DNA of 64,000 nt from contig JACEFZ010025839.1 in assembly GCA_014155875.1 (NCBI GenBank), positions 282,001-346,000 of the forward strand. The letters run 5' to 3'. The stretch comes from Cepaea nemoralis (taxonomy: Eukaryota; Mollusca; Gastropoda; Stylommatophora; Helicidae). Positions 22,100-32,862 of this stretch are shown here, one piece after another. Every line of letters begins with the position of its first letter. Positions within the stretch are counted from its first letter, which is position 1. The notes below the pieces were generated by a model, which saw nothing but the letters and a program-made list of their open reading frames with translations, did no database searches and was not told the DNA's origin. The position numbers and the translations under genes were made by a program.

Positions 22100-22640
22100 C
22101 ACACGCGCGATTTTTTTTTTTTTTTTTGCGCTCGCTCGCTATGAACTCAAGCGTAGTCCATACACACTATTTTATAGTAGTGACGGTCTAGATTTTGCGT
22201 GTGGGTTTTTTCATATCCCTTACAGAACCTTGCAGTCAACACCAGCATTTTTCAGCTGCTGTTGATGTACTGGGCAAGATTACGCTCAGTAATTTGCCAT
22301 TGATTTCTGAGCGACCGGCTCACATACCCCGTAAGTTACCGACGCGGCGAGAACCACTACCGTTTCTCGCGCACATCACGTTACTCACGAGAGTATACGG
22401 GATTACGGAGAAAGACGTAAATTCCTAGCCAGGGAGACCAGGCTTTCCTTATTAGCAGTGTCCCTCACCATCAGGCGAATTCACTCCGACTTCAGAGGTA
22501 CTTGTAATTAACGTCTCCAAGTCAAGGACGACATCTCAACATTTTAGTCCAGCTGCCCGGTGTAGGATCGGCATCAGCACACTGGATGTTTTAAGAACAC
22601 GCGTTCTTATCTATTCGGCCATACGGACCTGCATACGCGC
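22100..22640 (-). mobile_element. SINE-B, copy 1 (split by SINE-A)
   Basis: Reverse complement of the SINE-B consensus. From the minus strand: head GGTCCGTATGGCCGAATAG, a body including AATTACAAGTACCTCTGAAG, TAAGGAAAGC, CACACGCAAAAT and TGGACTACGCTTGAGTTC, then a poly-A tail (T-run at 22111-22127). The body is interrupted between about 22205 and 22438 by a SINE-A. Confidence 0.7.
22207..22437 (-). mobile_element. SINE-A, copy 3, inside SINE-B
   Basis: On the minus strand: GGTCTCCCTGGCTAGGAATT, TCTCCGTAATCCCGTATA, GGTTCTCGCCGCG, CCGGTCGCTCAGAAATCAAT, ATTACTGAGCGTAATCTTGC and a CTGTAAGGGATATG tail. This is the full SINE-A order. It separates the two halves of SINE-B copy 1, so it is the younger insertion. 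Confidence 0.7.
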
Positions 22641-22699
22641 GATCTGATAGCAACGTCGCGCATTCCTAAAGTTGTTTTATTATGTCACATGTAATAATC

Positions 22700-23800
22700 T
22701 CATCATCATCAAGTGTCCTGCCGGCTGGCTTAAGCGTTCACGGCGTTCCACAGATCTCGGTCTTTAGTGTTCTGGATCAACTCTACTAATGATATTCCTC
22801 CATCTCATCGTCTCAATCCATCCAACATCATTTCTCTTGGTCTGCTCTCTGCCTTTCTTCCCCTCTATCTTTCCAGTTGTCACGATGTTCTCCAGTATTT
22901 CTCTTCTCATCACATGACTAAAGAAAGCTGTTTTCCTCTTCCTTATTGTTGAATATAGTGTTTTAGTTTCATTAGCCTCTTTCGAGCAATCGTCATTGGT
23001 TATTCTGGCAGTCCAAGAAATTCGCATTATTCATCTCAAAAACCATAACTCTATTGCTTCTAAGTTCTTCCTAATTTGTTCATTTACATTCCAAGATTAA
23101 CTGTCATACAGTGCAGGTCCGCATGGCCGAATGGGTAAGAACTGCGTGCTCTTAAACATCCGGTGCGCTAATGCCGAGGTAAGCGGTTCAACCCCTACAC
23201 CGAACAGTTGGAATAAAATGTTGATCTGTCGTTCTTGACATGGGAACGTAAATTACAAGTACCTCTGAAGTCGAAGTGGGTTCGTCTGATGACGATGTAC
23301 ACTATTAATAAGGAAAGCTAATCCACACGCAAAATTCAGTCCATCACTATTGTAAATAGTGTGTATAGACTACGCTTGAGTTCAAAGCGAGCGAACGCAA
23401 AAAAAAAAAAAAAAAAAAACTTGCCATACAGCAAAACTGATTCTGTATAGAAATTCAATAGTCTCTTTCTTACATTCATTGATAGCGACTTATTGCATAA
23501 GACACTCTTCATTTTTTGAAATGCGGCTTGTGCCTACCCTATTCTGCTCTTAATCTCTGTTGTACATCTTCCATCTGATGTTATAAATGCCCGTAGGTAT
23601 TTAAAATTATCTACTTGGTTAAGAATGTTCCCTTTTATTTCTATGTTACATTTTGGTGTTACCATTTTCTTTGATATCACCATTGTTACTGTTTTCTTGA
23701 TATTCAAGGAGAGTCATTTCTTTGCACTCTCTGTTACTACAATGTCCAACACTTGTTGTGGGTCTGTTGCATTATCCGCCACAATGATTTATTTAATCGT
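22700..23800 (-). pseudogene. LINE-D type C-terminal fragment, split by SINE-B
   Basis: Minus-strand coding pieces lie on both sides of the SINE-B at 23112-23422. The 3' piece (22764-23027) encodes RKRKTAFFSHVMRREILENI and VTTGKIEGKKGREQ, matching HVMGRNELENLVTTGKIEGK in the LINE-D copy at 60170-60523. The 5' piece (23430-23800) encodes NIKKTVTMVIS, FKYLRAFITSDGR and a NKSLSMNVRK-like run, the segment after the RT active site. The flanks of the SINE are GTCATACAG and GCCATACAG, an imperfect 9-bp duplication. The frame has many stops. Confidence 0.7.
23112..23422 (+). mobile_element. SINE-B, copy 2
   Basis: The best SINE-B copy. The tRNA-like head reads GTCCGCATGGCCGAATGGGT (A-box) and later AAGCGGTTCAACCCCTAC (degenerate B-box), like a class II Leu/Ser tRNA. 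The body is shared with 22100, 24448 and 48510, and it has a poly-A tail of about 20. It inserted into a LINE-D type fragment with a target duplication of about 9 bp. Confidence 0.75.
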
Positions 23801-24035
23801 ATTCATTTGTAATATGATCAGCAATGAACTCTTCAGCAGCCATCACATAAACTCGGACGTCCTACCCAATTACCTTTACGCGCAGACCAATCAATACCGG
23901 CGATGTTCTATCTGTCCGTCACAGTACCCTAGAGAGTCATGATTGACGGTCAGCGATACCTTTATGGACTTCTGGGTCGGATAACACGGTCAAACATGTT
24001 GGGGAAGAAGTTTGCGGGAAGGCGTATATATAAGC

Positions 24036-24433
24036 GTGTGTATTTATTGTCTACTGCAGTGGTTGAAAATATTGCCGGTTCAAGTTTTGTATTTGCCTAT
24101 TATGTTACATTAACTGTTTTTGTTTTTTTGTGTGCATATCCTTTACAGGACATCGCTGTCAACACCAGCTTCTTTCAGCTGTATGTTGATTTCTTGGCAA
24201 GATTACGCTCAGTAGTTTGCCATTGCTTTATGAGCGGCCGGCTCACATACCCCGTAAGTTACCGATGCGATTCGAACCACTGCTTATTCTCACCGTCATC
24301 ACATTACCTACGAGAGTATACGAGATTACAGAGAAAAGTCATAACCTCTAAGCCAACATGAACTTTACAGAAGGTAAATACAAAACTTGGACCGGCAATA
24401 TTTTCAAACACTGAACAATCATTAAAAATACAC
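24036..24433. repeat. Inverted repeat of about 63-bp arms enclosing SINE-A
   Basis: 24036-24098 and the reverse complement of 24371-24433 share CAGTGGTTGAAAATATTGCC then GGTTCAAGTTTTGTATTTGC, with few mismatches and small indels. SINE-A copy 4 fills the loop. Either the SINE inserted into a foldback/MITE or the arms belong to a composite element. Confidence 0.7.
24131..24358 (-). mobile_element. SINE-A, copy 4
   Basis: Closely similar to the copies at 22207 and 57793: a GCATATCCTTTACAGGACAT end, CTTGGCAAGATTACGCTCAG, TAGTTTGCCATTGC, GAGCGGCCGG and a GATTCGAACCACTG B-box complement. Confidence 0.75.
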
Positions 24434-24447
24434 CATATAGTAGCTCT

Positions 24448-24758
24448 GCTGTGATCAGGCATACCGCAATGGATAAGAGCGCTAATTCTTAAACATCCGG
24501 TGTGCTGATGATGATGTTAACAAGTTCAACCTCTACAGTGGTCAGTGTGACTAAAATGCTGACTTATCATCCTTGACTTCTGGATGTAAATTACAAGTAC
24601 CGCTGAAGACGGAGTGAGTTCACCTTACAGCGAATGACACTGGTAATAAGGAAAGCTAATCCACACGCAAATATCAGTCCAGTGCATTAGAAGTAGTAGC
24701 ACGTGTATGGACTACGCTTGAGTTCAAAGAAATCGAACGTTTAAAAAAAAAAAACAAT
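24448..24758 (+). mobile_element. SINE-B, copy 3
   Basis: Diverged head (GGCATACCGCAATGGATAAG) but well-kept body: AATTACAAGTACCGCTGAAG, TAATAAGGAAAGCTAATCCA, CACACGCAAATATCAGTCCA and GGACTACGCTTGAGTTC, ending in a poly-A run. Confidence 0.75.
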
Positions 24759-24759
24759 A

Positions 24760-25185
24760 TCGCAATAACATCCCAAACAAATAAATTAAATATCGACGAA
24801 CGGAGAAGAAGAGGAAATGTGGGCATGAAAGTTTTCTCAGTTTCGTGTAAACTAACAATATTTTATCTGTAATACTTTCATTTATAGTAAATATTTTGGA
24901 ATAAACTTTGTATGTCTGTTTTCGTGCACGTGTAAATTGTTTTTCCTCCAATTTTTCATACTGCAGTTTTGTTAAAGTACACTACAAATACATGTTATGA
25001 AGCTTATTCAAAACAGTCCTGCTCAGATAACACTTTGGGATCAAATACGAAAACATGGCTAGAGTTGTTATTTATTCCCAGAGGAGACTCGCAGAATTAA
25101 TGCAGTAAGGGTTGCCATGCACTCAAAAAGGTTGGTAAACGTTCGGTGTTCGGTTGTTAAATGTATTGTAAACGATATCTTTCCT
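24760..25185. other. Unassigned sequence
   Basis: AT-rich, without a recognisable frame or repeat. Confidence 0.4.
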
Positions 25186-25189
25186 AATG

Positions 25190-25480
25190 ATAGTTTTCTT
25201 TGTTGCTATCGAAATCTGTTCTAGCACTTTAGCAATTTACTTTGTTGCTATCGAAATCTGTTCTAGCACTTTAGCAATTTACTTTGTTGCTATCGAAATC
25301 TGTTCTAGCACTTTAGCAATTTACTTTGTTGCTATCGAAATCTGTTCTAGCACTTTAGACGTTTACTTTATTGCTACCGAAATCTGTTCTTCTACTTTAA
25401 GTTTACTTTGCTGCTACTGAAATCTGTTCTAACCTTTTAACAGCTTTCTTCGTTCCTGTTGAAATGTGCTACACCACCAA
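25190..25480. repeat. Minisatellite, 42-bp unit
   Basis: Four near-perfect units of TTTGTTGCTATCGAAATCTG then TTCTAGCACTTTAGCAATTT, followed by two or three degenerate ones. A 42-bp unit keeps frame, which explains the 14-residue periodic frame; nothing suggests it is translated. Confidence 0.95.
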
Positions 25481-25624
25481 CAGTTTTGCAGTGAAGTCTG
25501 TTCTACTACCGTAACTCTTAGATGGCGTGATGGTTTATTGCTGGATGTTATCTCTGAGATTGTGAAATACTGTTACTGTTAATTATTTTAATGGTTTTTA
25601 AACCTATATTGATATTATATGTAG

Positions 25625-25738
25625 TGAAAAGGGGGATGTTTGAAATTTCCCACCACGAACACTTGGAAATACCGGTCTGTGGGACTTCGGAGGTTTATTT
25701 CTAACCTAACATTCTATTTCTATTGATAGATTGCATAT

Positions 25739-25775
<37 letters not shown>

Positions 25776-25804
25776 ATGTGTGAGTGCGTGCGTGTGTGTG
25801 TGTG

Positions 25805-25839
<35 letters not shown>

Positions 25840-25925
25840 TCGAATACAAACCGTGGAGGTGTTTTTATTTAATTGACCTCGGGGTCACAGATCAGCCGTG
25901 TCTAAAATTGGTGTCAGAAAATGTC
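25625..25925 (+). repeat. Possible solo LTR with PPT-like and PBS-like flanks
   Basis: A purine run AGTGAAAAGGGGGATG (about 25624-25639) resembles a polypurine tract and is followed by TGTTTGAAATTTCCC. At about 25912, TTGGTGTCAGAA resembles a Gypsy-type primer-binding site. The block between is about 275 bp and contains the TA/TG microsatellite. Neither flank is paired with a second LTR, so this is weak. Confidence 0.25.
25738..25840. repeat. Compound (TA)n-(TG)n microsatellite
   Basis: A short TA run followed by about 80 bp of TG with CG and AG variants. Confidence 0.95.
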
Positions 25926-25959
25926 CTGGGAAGTAAAGATGGCAGGTGTAATAATGACA

Positions 25960-26305
25960 CATTGAGTGCTAATTCGATCGTCCTTCAAGTACTAATTCGA
26001 TCGTCCATTAAGTGCTAATTCGATCGTCCTTCAAGTACTAATTCGATCGTCCATTAAGTGTTAATTCGATCGTCCGTCAAGTACTAATTCGATCTTTCTT
26101 CAAGAACTAATTCAATCGTCCATTAAGTACTTATTCGATCGTCCATTAAGTACTAATTCGATAGTCCATTAAGTGCTAATTTGATGGTCTTTCAAGTTCT
26201 AATTATATCGTCCATCAAATATTAATTTGATCGTCAATAAAGTGCTAATATGATCGTCCAACAAGTACTAATTTGATGGTCTATCAAGTGCTAATTCGCT
26301 CGTCA
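25960..26305. repeat. Minisatellite, 23-bp unit
   Basis: About 15 units of CTAATTCGATCGTCCATTAA then GTG. The 5' units are uniform and later ones accumulate substitutions. A lone unit (CCATCAAGTACTAATT) reappears at about 26551. Confidence 0.93.
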
Positions 26306-27440
26306 CATAGCTAATAACAAGTGTCACACCATTATCTAATATTACTGAGTTACTGTAGTATTGATGGTCGCATTTTGCCCATGCCTTTATAATGCATATC
26401 TTTTATATTGTTGCTGTTCTCTATTAGCCTTGAATGATGTATGAATGAAATAATGTATGAAAGAGAGTGATAGAAGGGCAGAATGTTAGACGGGCCTGCA
26501 TGCCCAATTCTTAACCCTTTGAGAAAAAAATGTTTGTTCATTCCTTCGTCCATCAAGTACTAATTGGTGTCTGAAAGTATGAGCTGCCACTCTATAGCAA
26601 ATACGCTTCCAAAAGTGTGAAAATGGCAATTTTTTGATTACTACTATACCTGGTCACATTTCAATGTTCCCTGTGCAAGGTAACGCCCGCCACTAGCTTC
26701 TATCGCTTACATTTCTCATTGCCTGTTGAAGCTCTTTGAACTTTTGAGATCAAAATTCTCTACTCCTTTCATTATTACAGTGTGGGTCTCTGACATTTAC
26801 TAGCAATACCTCTGACATACTGTGTACTATTTAACAATTCTGCTACAGTCTTTACGACTTCTCAATTCCCCTAAATTTCAAATCACACTTTATTAAGTGT
26901 TCTTCTATTTTGCTGCAATGTTTTTCCTTTCGGCATTGGTTTGGAGTCTGCTCTTTGTGAAAAATATGTTAATTAGTCATTAGTCATTAATGTAGCTTGT
27001 CAGTTGTCACTAAGATTCATCAACAGCTGAACGCGTAAAGACTCCAGTCTGGAGCATCAAAGGTCTTAAGTTGGCTGAGTGAAAATCGCTAATGGTTGTC
27101 GGTTAGGTGAGCACGGAGAGTCGTGAAATTACGTCCGTATTGCTCGGCATCTCGAGCGTGTAATGTTCTTAGTATAAAAATGCGCTCTTGTTCTTGGCAT
27201 GTTTGTAGTATTTCCAGCCATATTTGACAAAATGAGACAAAGTATTAACTAGCAGGACCTGTCAACAGAAGTAGATTGTGTCTGTCGCGATGACTCATAG
27301 AAGGAGCTGGAGGCTTAGAAGAATGAGGGAAAGAAAGGCATACACACGAGAAAATAGAAGACAGAGACATTTTAGACAAGAAAATCAAACCAGTGAAACG
27401 AAACGAAAATATACAGACAGGCACACGAGAAAATGGCAGA
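26306..27440. other. Unassigned sequence
   Basis: No motif-bearing frame, no element ends and no tandem array apart from one stray 23-bp unit near 26551. Confidence 0.4.
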
Positions 27441-27454
27441 CATAATCTTCTACC

Positions 27455-27458
<4 letters not shown>

Positions 27459-27522
<64 letters not shown>

Positions 27523-27618
27523 GGCAGGCAGGCAGGCATGCAGACAGACAGGGCAGGCAGGGCAGGCTGACAAGACAGACAGACAGACAGACAGCAGACA
27601 TACGACAGGCAGGCAGGC

Positions 27619-27695
<77 letters not shown>

Positions 27696-27737
27696 CGACA
27701 GACAGACAGACAGGCAGGCAGGCAGGCAGACAACAGA

Positions 27738-27806
<69 letters not shown>
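27459..27806. repeat. (CAGA)n / (CTGT)n array
   Basis: About 350 bp of CAGA with CAGG clusters and a few frame-breaking indels. The 142- to 162-codon frames across it are artefacts. Confidence 0.97.
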
Positions 27807-28370
27807 AACCTTATCCTCTAACTTGTAACCCAGTACATATTATTTTGACAGATATGTATCAGCTCATGTGATCAATCATCGATCACTAATCTATATGCCA
27901 AAGTGAAGGAAACACTGGCCACCTACGCCTCGGTGAATTCAAACGTTCACAATTTTATGGCGCTATCACATTACAGACCCATAGCAGGAAACTACTTGGG
28001 TACAAATGTATTATTCTATTGTATTCTAGATGCTAAGATGTTCATAACATAAGAAATGCCTTCACGGTTGAAAGTAAACAAGTTATGAGACAATTTACAA
28101 ACCATAATGCGCATTGGCGTGTGGTGCTAGGTTCAACTTTATTTATATCACACGAAACTCAATGGGTGTTGTGGTTGGCATCTCGGTGGCTCTTTTATTT
28201 CCCAAGATATTTTCTGGTACCCATTTTAGGCTTTGTCATTTAATACTGATCCACCCTGATACCACCGAGCCGGTAGCCGGGCGCTAAATTAACAGAACTT
28301 GAACCTTACCCTTATGTAAGCAGTTAGTTGCTGACGTGTAGATAGATCATCACGATGAGCAGATAATGAT
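27807..28370. other. Unassigned sequence
   Basis: No recognisable coding or repeat structure. Confidence 0.4.
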
Positions 28371-28371
28371 G

Positions 28372-28546
28372 CTGCAGGGAATGACTAGAAGATCTGGCCG
28401 ACACTCAGAACTCCGCGACAAGGTGAGACGGACATTAAATCAGACTGCTACTGGTACCATTAGTATTGGGACTTTTCGCTGGTTATTGTATATGAGGACG
28501 GAGCACGTATGCGAATGTCCCTTGTGCTGCGATGTCCGTTTTTGAC
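28372..28546 (+). pseudogene. LINE-B 3' fragment
   Basis: Homologous to 51000-51165: GATCTGGCCGACACTC, AAGGTGAGACGGACATTAAA, TGCTACTGGTACCATTAG, GGGACTTTTCGCTGG, then ACGGAGCACGTATG. It encodes the last residues of the LINE-B RNase H-side C-terminus (TIGVGTLRWRLRMGTERLW in the better copy). The A-T-C-A tail is absent; a CAACTCAACGCAAC run follows. Confidence 0.7.
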
Positions 28547-28844
28547 TCAACTCAACGCAACTTTCGTGAGAATGGTTTCATGGCTATTCTTATTCTGATC
28601 TCTTCTGTCAGATGTTATGACTGTTACAAGATAACTGAACCAATTCACATATTTAAGAACCCAGCCCGGAATCTCCGTTTCGATGTGATCAAGTCGTCTG
28701 TGCGGCGCTCTGATGGCCGTATGTTCGTTGTCATCAAACTGTTCTGCAGAGAAAGGTCGAGACAGAAAGAGAGAGCAAACCCGGATACAAGAACTTCAAC
28801 TTTTAAGAATTCTGCCATTTAATTGTATGTTCATCATCATCTTA

Positions 28845-29060
28845 ATGTGCCTTGCCAGTTGGTGTGGCGTTCGTGTCATTCCAGAGATCTAGATCCTTGG
28901 TACTCTCGATCAACTTTATTGATGATATTTCTCTATGCCATCGTCTCAGACCGTCCAGCATCATTTCTCTTAGTGTGCTTCTGCCTCTTTTTCCCACTAA
29001 TCATTCCGGTTGTCACGATATTCTTCAATGCCTCTCTTTTCTTCACATGACCACAGAATA
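28845..29060 (-). pseudogene. LINE-D type 3' end fragment
   Basis: The plus strand shares an ordered set of words with 22735-22920: GGCGTTC...CC...AGATCT, TACTCTCGATCAACTTTATT, GATGATATTTCTC, CCATCGTCTCAGACCGTCCA, GTTGTCACGATATTCTTC, CCTCTCTTTTCTTCACATGA. It is an old copy of the same LINE C-terminus and is not translatable. Confidence 0.6.
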
Positions 29061-29599
29061 TGTGCATGTTACGAGTCTCGCATTATGACGTTTGAGTTTT
29101 CTTACAATGTTATTTACAATTAAATAAATTTAGTTACAACTTCTTTCCATTTTCCCTGCCACATTAAGAACATGTTCATTCGATCTCTTTTCTGCCCAGC
29201 TCACGTTTCATATCCCGCGACAACTCCAAAGTCTACAAGAGTGTCTAAGTTCGTTTCTCTGTCTAACAAGATGTATGACACGGCCGTAATGCCTAGGAAT
29301 TCAATAATTTGGGGCGGAATGTAAAAATCAGTTACAAATACTAGATTATGAGGCAAAGATATTTGTCGGTCTAGAAATAGATTGACGTTACCAAAACGAC
29401 GACCTCATTCTAAAAATAGTTTATCTTTACAAAACCAGATACTTCAATCTAGACACAATCTGATTTACTGAGGAGAGCGGCCCATCTACTTATGAGTCTA
29501 ATAAGGAAGTTAGTGTCAGTAATTATAATCACATTTGAACAACCGTGGTTTGTCAGGAAGATGTTTTCTCAACCGTAAAGGCGGAATAATGGCAGATAA
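29061..29599. other. Unassigned sequence
   Basis: No frame or repeat recognised. Confidence 0.4.
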
Positions 29600-29672
29600 T
29601 TAACATAGAAGAAACAAACAATATGTTGAAAGATTTATTGCCTAGCATATGTCGCTGCATCTCGTCAGGTGC
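29600..29672 (-). ncRNA. Orphan Penelope-like terminus with hammerhead-like motif
   Basis: The minus strand reads CCTGACGAGATGCAGCGACA then TATGCTAGGCAATAAA, aligned to the Penelope-like terminus at 6235-6296, including the GAAGA-ACAAACAATA flank. The GAAA box is GACA and the cleavage triplet is GCT, so the core is degenerate. No endonuclease frame lies nearby. Confidence 0.45.
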
Positions 29673-30526
29673 ATGCTGCAAAATTATATATTATATGAAG
29701 TGAAAGATTAATTATATTTTGGCTGACATATGTTCCACACATTGTCTTTAATACAATTCGAGTGTGGAGCAATGGTATCCGCATGGTAATCGCAGTCACT
29801 ATCAGCACAAACCCGATTTTAGATGCTTAATTGCTATGGTCTGTGTCACATGCCTGTGGTCATAGACAGTAAGGTGAGTGACCTGGCTACGAGGAAAACA
29901 ATCAACCCTCAGAAATAATGGGGCGGATATGAATGGAAGGCCCAAGGGGGGATGGGTCCGAAAGACAGTTGTGTGTTGTGTGAAGTGAGGAGACTGAAAA
30001 GTCAGGGAGAGAGGAGACTGACTGCTGGGCAGGTCGTTTAAGAGAGAGCTCCGTGTTGTGTTGTTCTCCTAGTTGTGAAGACAGGCCTGAACCAGAGTGG
30101 GTTCTATAGTTGAGCAGTGGCTCCAACCCAATGTGTGGGTTGTATTGTAGGAGATCCAGCCGTGGATAGTAGCTGGATTACCTGTCTTGTGGATGTGATA
30201 AGAAGCAGGCCGTGAGAAGGCATTGATGTGTGCTGGTTAAATTGTGAGGAGGATATTTAGAATCTATGGATTACATTGTTTCTGGATATATACATATATT
30301 CCGTGAGTCTGTATTATTTCTGTAATAAAGGATTATGTGCGCCAACTGAATCTTGTTTCATGACTGGTGAATATGCACTGCGGGGGTGAGTTACATTGCA
30401 AGACAGATATCTCCATTGACACACCATGAGTATCGTTACCTAGACAACGACCATCACACCATAATGTCATGAGCATATCATCGTAGGAACTTCGTGATAT
30501 TATCATCAAGAACGACGTGTGACAAT
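29673..30526 (+). other. Possible 5' LTR region of the Gypsy-type element
   Basis: Contains a TAATAAAGG polyadenylation-like signal (about 30323-30331). At 30524-30545, directly after GTGTGACAATC, TGGGGTCTCCTCCGG resembles the tRNA-Pro primer-binding sequence of many retroelements (TGGGGGCTCGTCCGG) with two mismatches in 15. If correct, the LTR ends at about 30526. I cannot find a convincing second LTR, only a shared AGGAGGATATTTAGAA (30250 and 35628). Confidence 0.3.
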
Positions 30527-32862
30527 CTGGGGTCTCCTCCGGTCAAGGACGACGGGGATATATTGAGAAACCCATTGCATTATAGACATTGGTGTCATTC
30601 TGAGATATTTGTGGGCTCTTCGCTGAAAGAGAGGAGTTATTATCTGTGACGTCGTTCCATCAATTTAAACAATACTGCGTCAGGAGGGTAATGTGAACTC
30701 TTTTGGGTGTGTAAGACGCCCCATCGAAGAAAAACTGTCAGCGCGCGGGGAGGGTACGCGGCGGAAATCACCAGCTAGCAGACAGTTCAAGTGAAGGTCA
30801 TACTACAGGTAAATGAACGACAGTCAGCACACGTCATTGCGACGCTAGCGGGCACGCCAGAAGAATTAACGCAGCAAAAATCGACCGGGAAAGTCGATTG
30901 CAGTAGCAGGGGTGTTTGGTAACGGACAGCACAGAGGAAATGTCGAGGGGACAAAACGGTGGTTGCAACAAGTGCGGTCAGTCCTGGAGTGTGTGTGTTT
31001 GACAGGATTGAACCAAAGATTGAAGACAGCGAGCAAGTTCGTCGCAACATCCTGTGTGTGGGGAGAATTTTGTGTGTGTGTGCTAAGGCAAACGCACGGT
31101 GTTGGTCGCGGGTCGACAAGTGAACACAACGGGGGAGGACGGTGGAAATTGTGAGTCTCCACGGACAATTCGGGTCAGCGCTGTTTACGAGACCATTGAC
31201 CTCCCAGGAAGGGGAGAGGTAATGAATGTGTAAGAATACACTGTGAAAATTGACATTACTTTGTTCACAGCAGGGTCGGGGCTGAGAAGTTGTGTGGAAA
31301 GTGTTTTTGTATGACGGAAAAGTGTCCGGTCATTTTACAGACAGTCAGTGTGGATTATTGTGACAAAGAAGAATGAGGTACTGACTTGAGATGTCCGGCA
31401 AGGTCAAAGTTAGGGACAGTGGAAAGTTACTGGGAATTTCCACAAGAGATCGGGATAAACAAGGTTGTTTTGAAGAAAGCCAGACTTGATGTTTCGTCTT
31501 TGTTCAAGCCTTTGTCATCATTATTCTGTTTATGAGCAAACAGTTTTAACTTATCGTCATCGCAACCATTGTCTATTTCTTTGCCAATAAGGATTTATAT
31601 ACCCAAATTTAAAGCGCTGAACATTGGCTGCCATTCTCCTTTTCTTTGTGGTGAATCTTGTCGGGTAACGGAAATCCATAACATTAATGATACAGCGAAG
31701 CGCCATCTCCGCAACGAAAGTAACAACATATCGAGAGAACACTTTGGATTATTACTGTGTACCACCACGTACAGAGAAAGTACAATAACGTTACGGACTG
31801 TGTCGAGACAGAACAGTTTGGATATCACTATCATCTGCAACTTTTGTCGACAGTTGGAACTGGTGATCACCACGTGAATTCACGAACCACTCAACAAAAC
31901 AACAAGTCGCTTTGAAATTTAGCGTCGTAATCATTTCGGAGAATGTAACACAGACATTTCCAGCATATTGTGAAAAACTATTAACAGCAAAATAAGAACT
32001 TTTGGCGACGGATTAGTGGGCACATATTTATCGGCCAACGATTTTGACATTCTGTTTGCTGCTCATTGTCTTATAAATATTGTTTTCGGTTGTTAAGCTG
32101 TTACTTGTATGTGGTCCAGTGTTTGTCAAGAGTAGGGGATTTTTTGGGGTGTTTCTCGAGAGTCGGGATACAGCACACAAATATATATTCTTTCTGGTGC
32201 TTACGATATTTTTGAAAGAAAAACGTTAATGAGTTAACGTGTCATGCAGTGGCATTGAAATAGTCTTAACCAATATCTAGAGCCGAGTTGTCTGACGTCA
32301 GATTTGTGTATATGTTGATGCTATAAATTGTTTTTGTTTCTCTTTCTTTTCATAATATTTGCATATAATATTTGCTGTGTTCGGATATATGTTATTATTG
32401 TGAACTTTTGTCGTGTCTACTATCTAGTGGTATCTGAGTCAGTTTATATTTTACGCGCACTGTGGGTGTCTCTACACAAGCTTTTGGTTGTTACTGTGGT
32501 TTATTTCTGTGTGATCATCGTCTCCGTGTACTCAGCTTGTGAAGTCTAGCGTTGGATAGTCATCACTTAGTGTTATCATCCATTTGTTTGTATATGTATT
32601 TATATGTATGTTTAACAATATTTCCAGGGACTTCATGAACTTGTGGTCATAGATATATAGATATAAGGGAGTATAGGTGATACTTCCCCCCTCACTACCT
32701 AGTGCTTATAGAGTGACTGGGTGAGTACAGAGTGATATTGTAGCACTACGGATTTACGTACACAGGGAGTGCGGGTGTAATTAGGGAAGTGACACAAAGA
32801 CTAACAGCAGAGTCTGTACATTTATAGTTGGCTGATTCACAGCAACGTGTCCACAAGTACAA
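30527..32862 (+). other. Leader-like region upstream of gag; no genes seen
   Basis: 2.3 kb between the PBS-like site and the gag start. It has several short open frames on both strands (for example 30787-31168 and 31557-31877) that overlap antisense to each other and carry no motif. GC content is higher at 30650-31300 than in the flanks. Confidence 0.35.

Noticed and set aside
23117..23200. Genuine tRNA gene
   Set aside because: The A- and B-box-like head is followed by a conserved body and poly-A shared with three other copies, so it is a SINE.
27245..27821. Cys-rich and D-R-Q-T frames of 100-160 codons
   Set aside because: Translation of (CAGA)n in several frames on both strands.
30787..31877. 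Several 80-110-codon frames on both strands
   Set aside because: They overlap antisense to each other, have no motifs and no conserved partner in the window.
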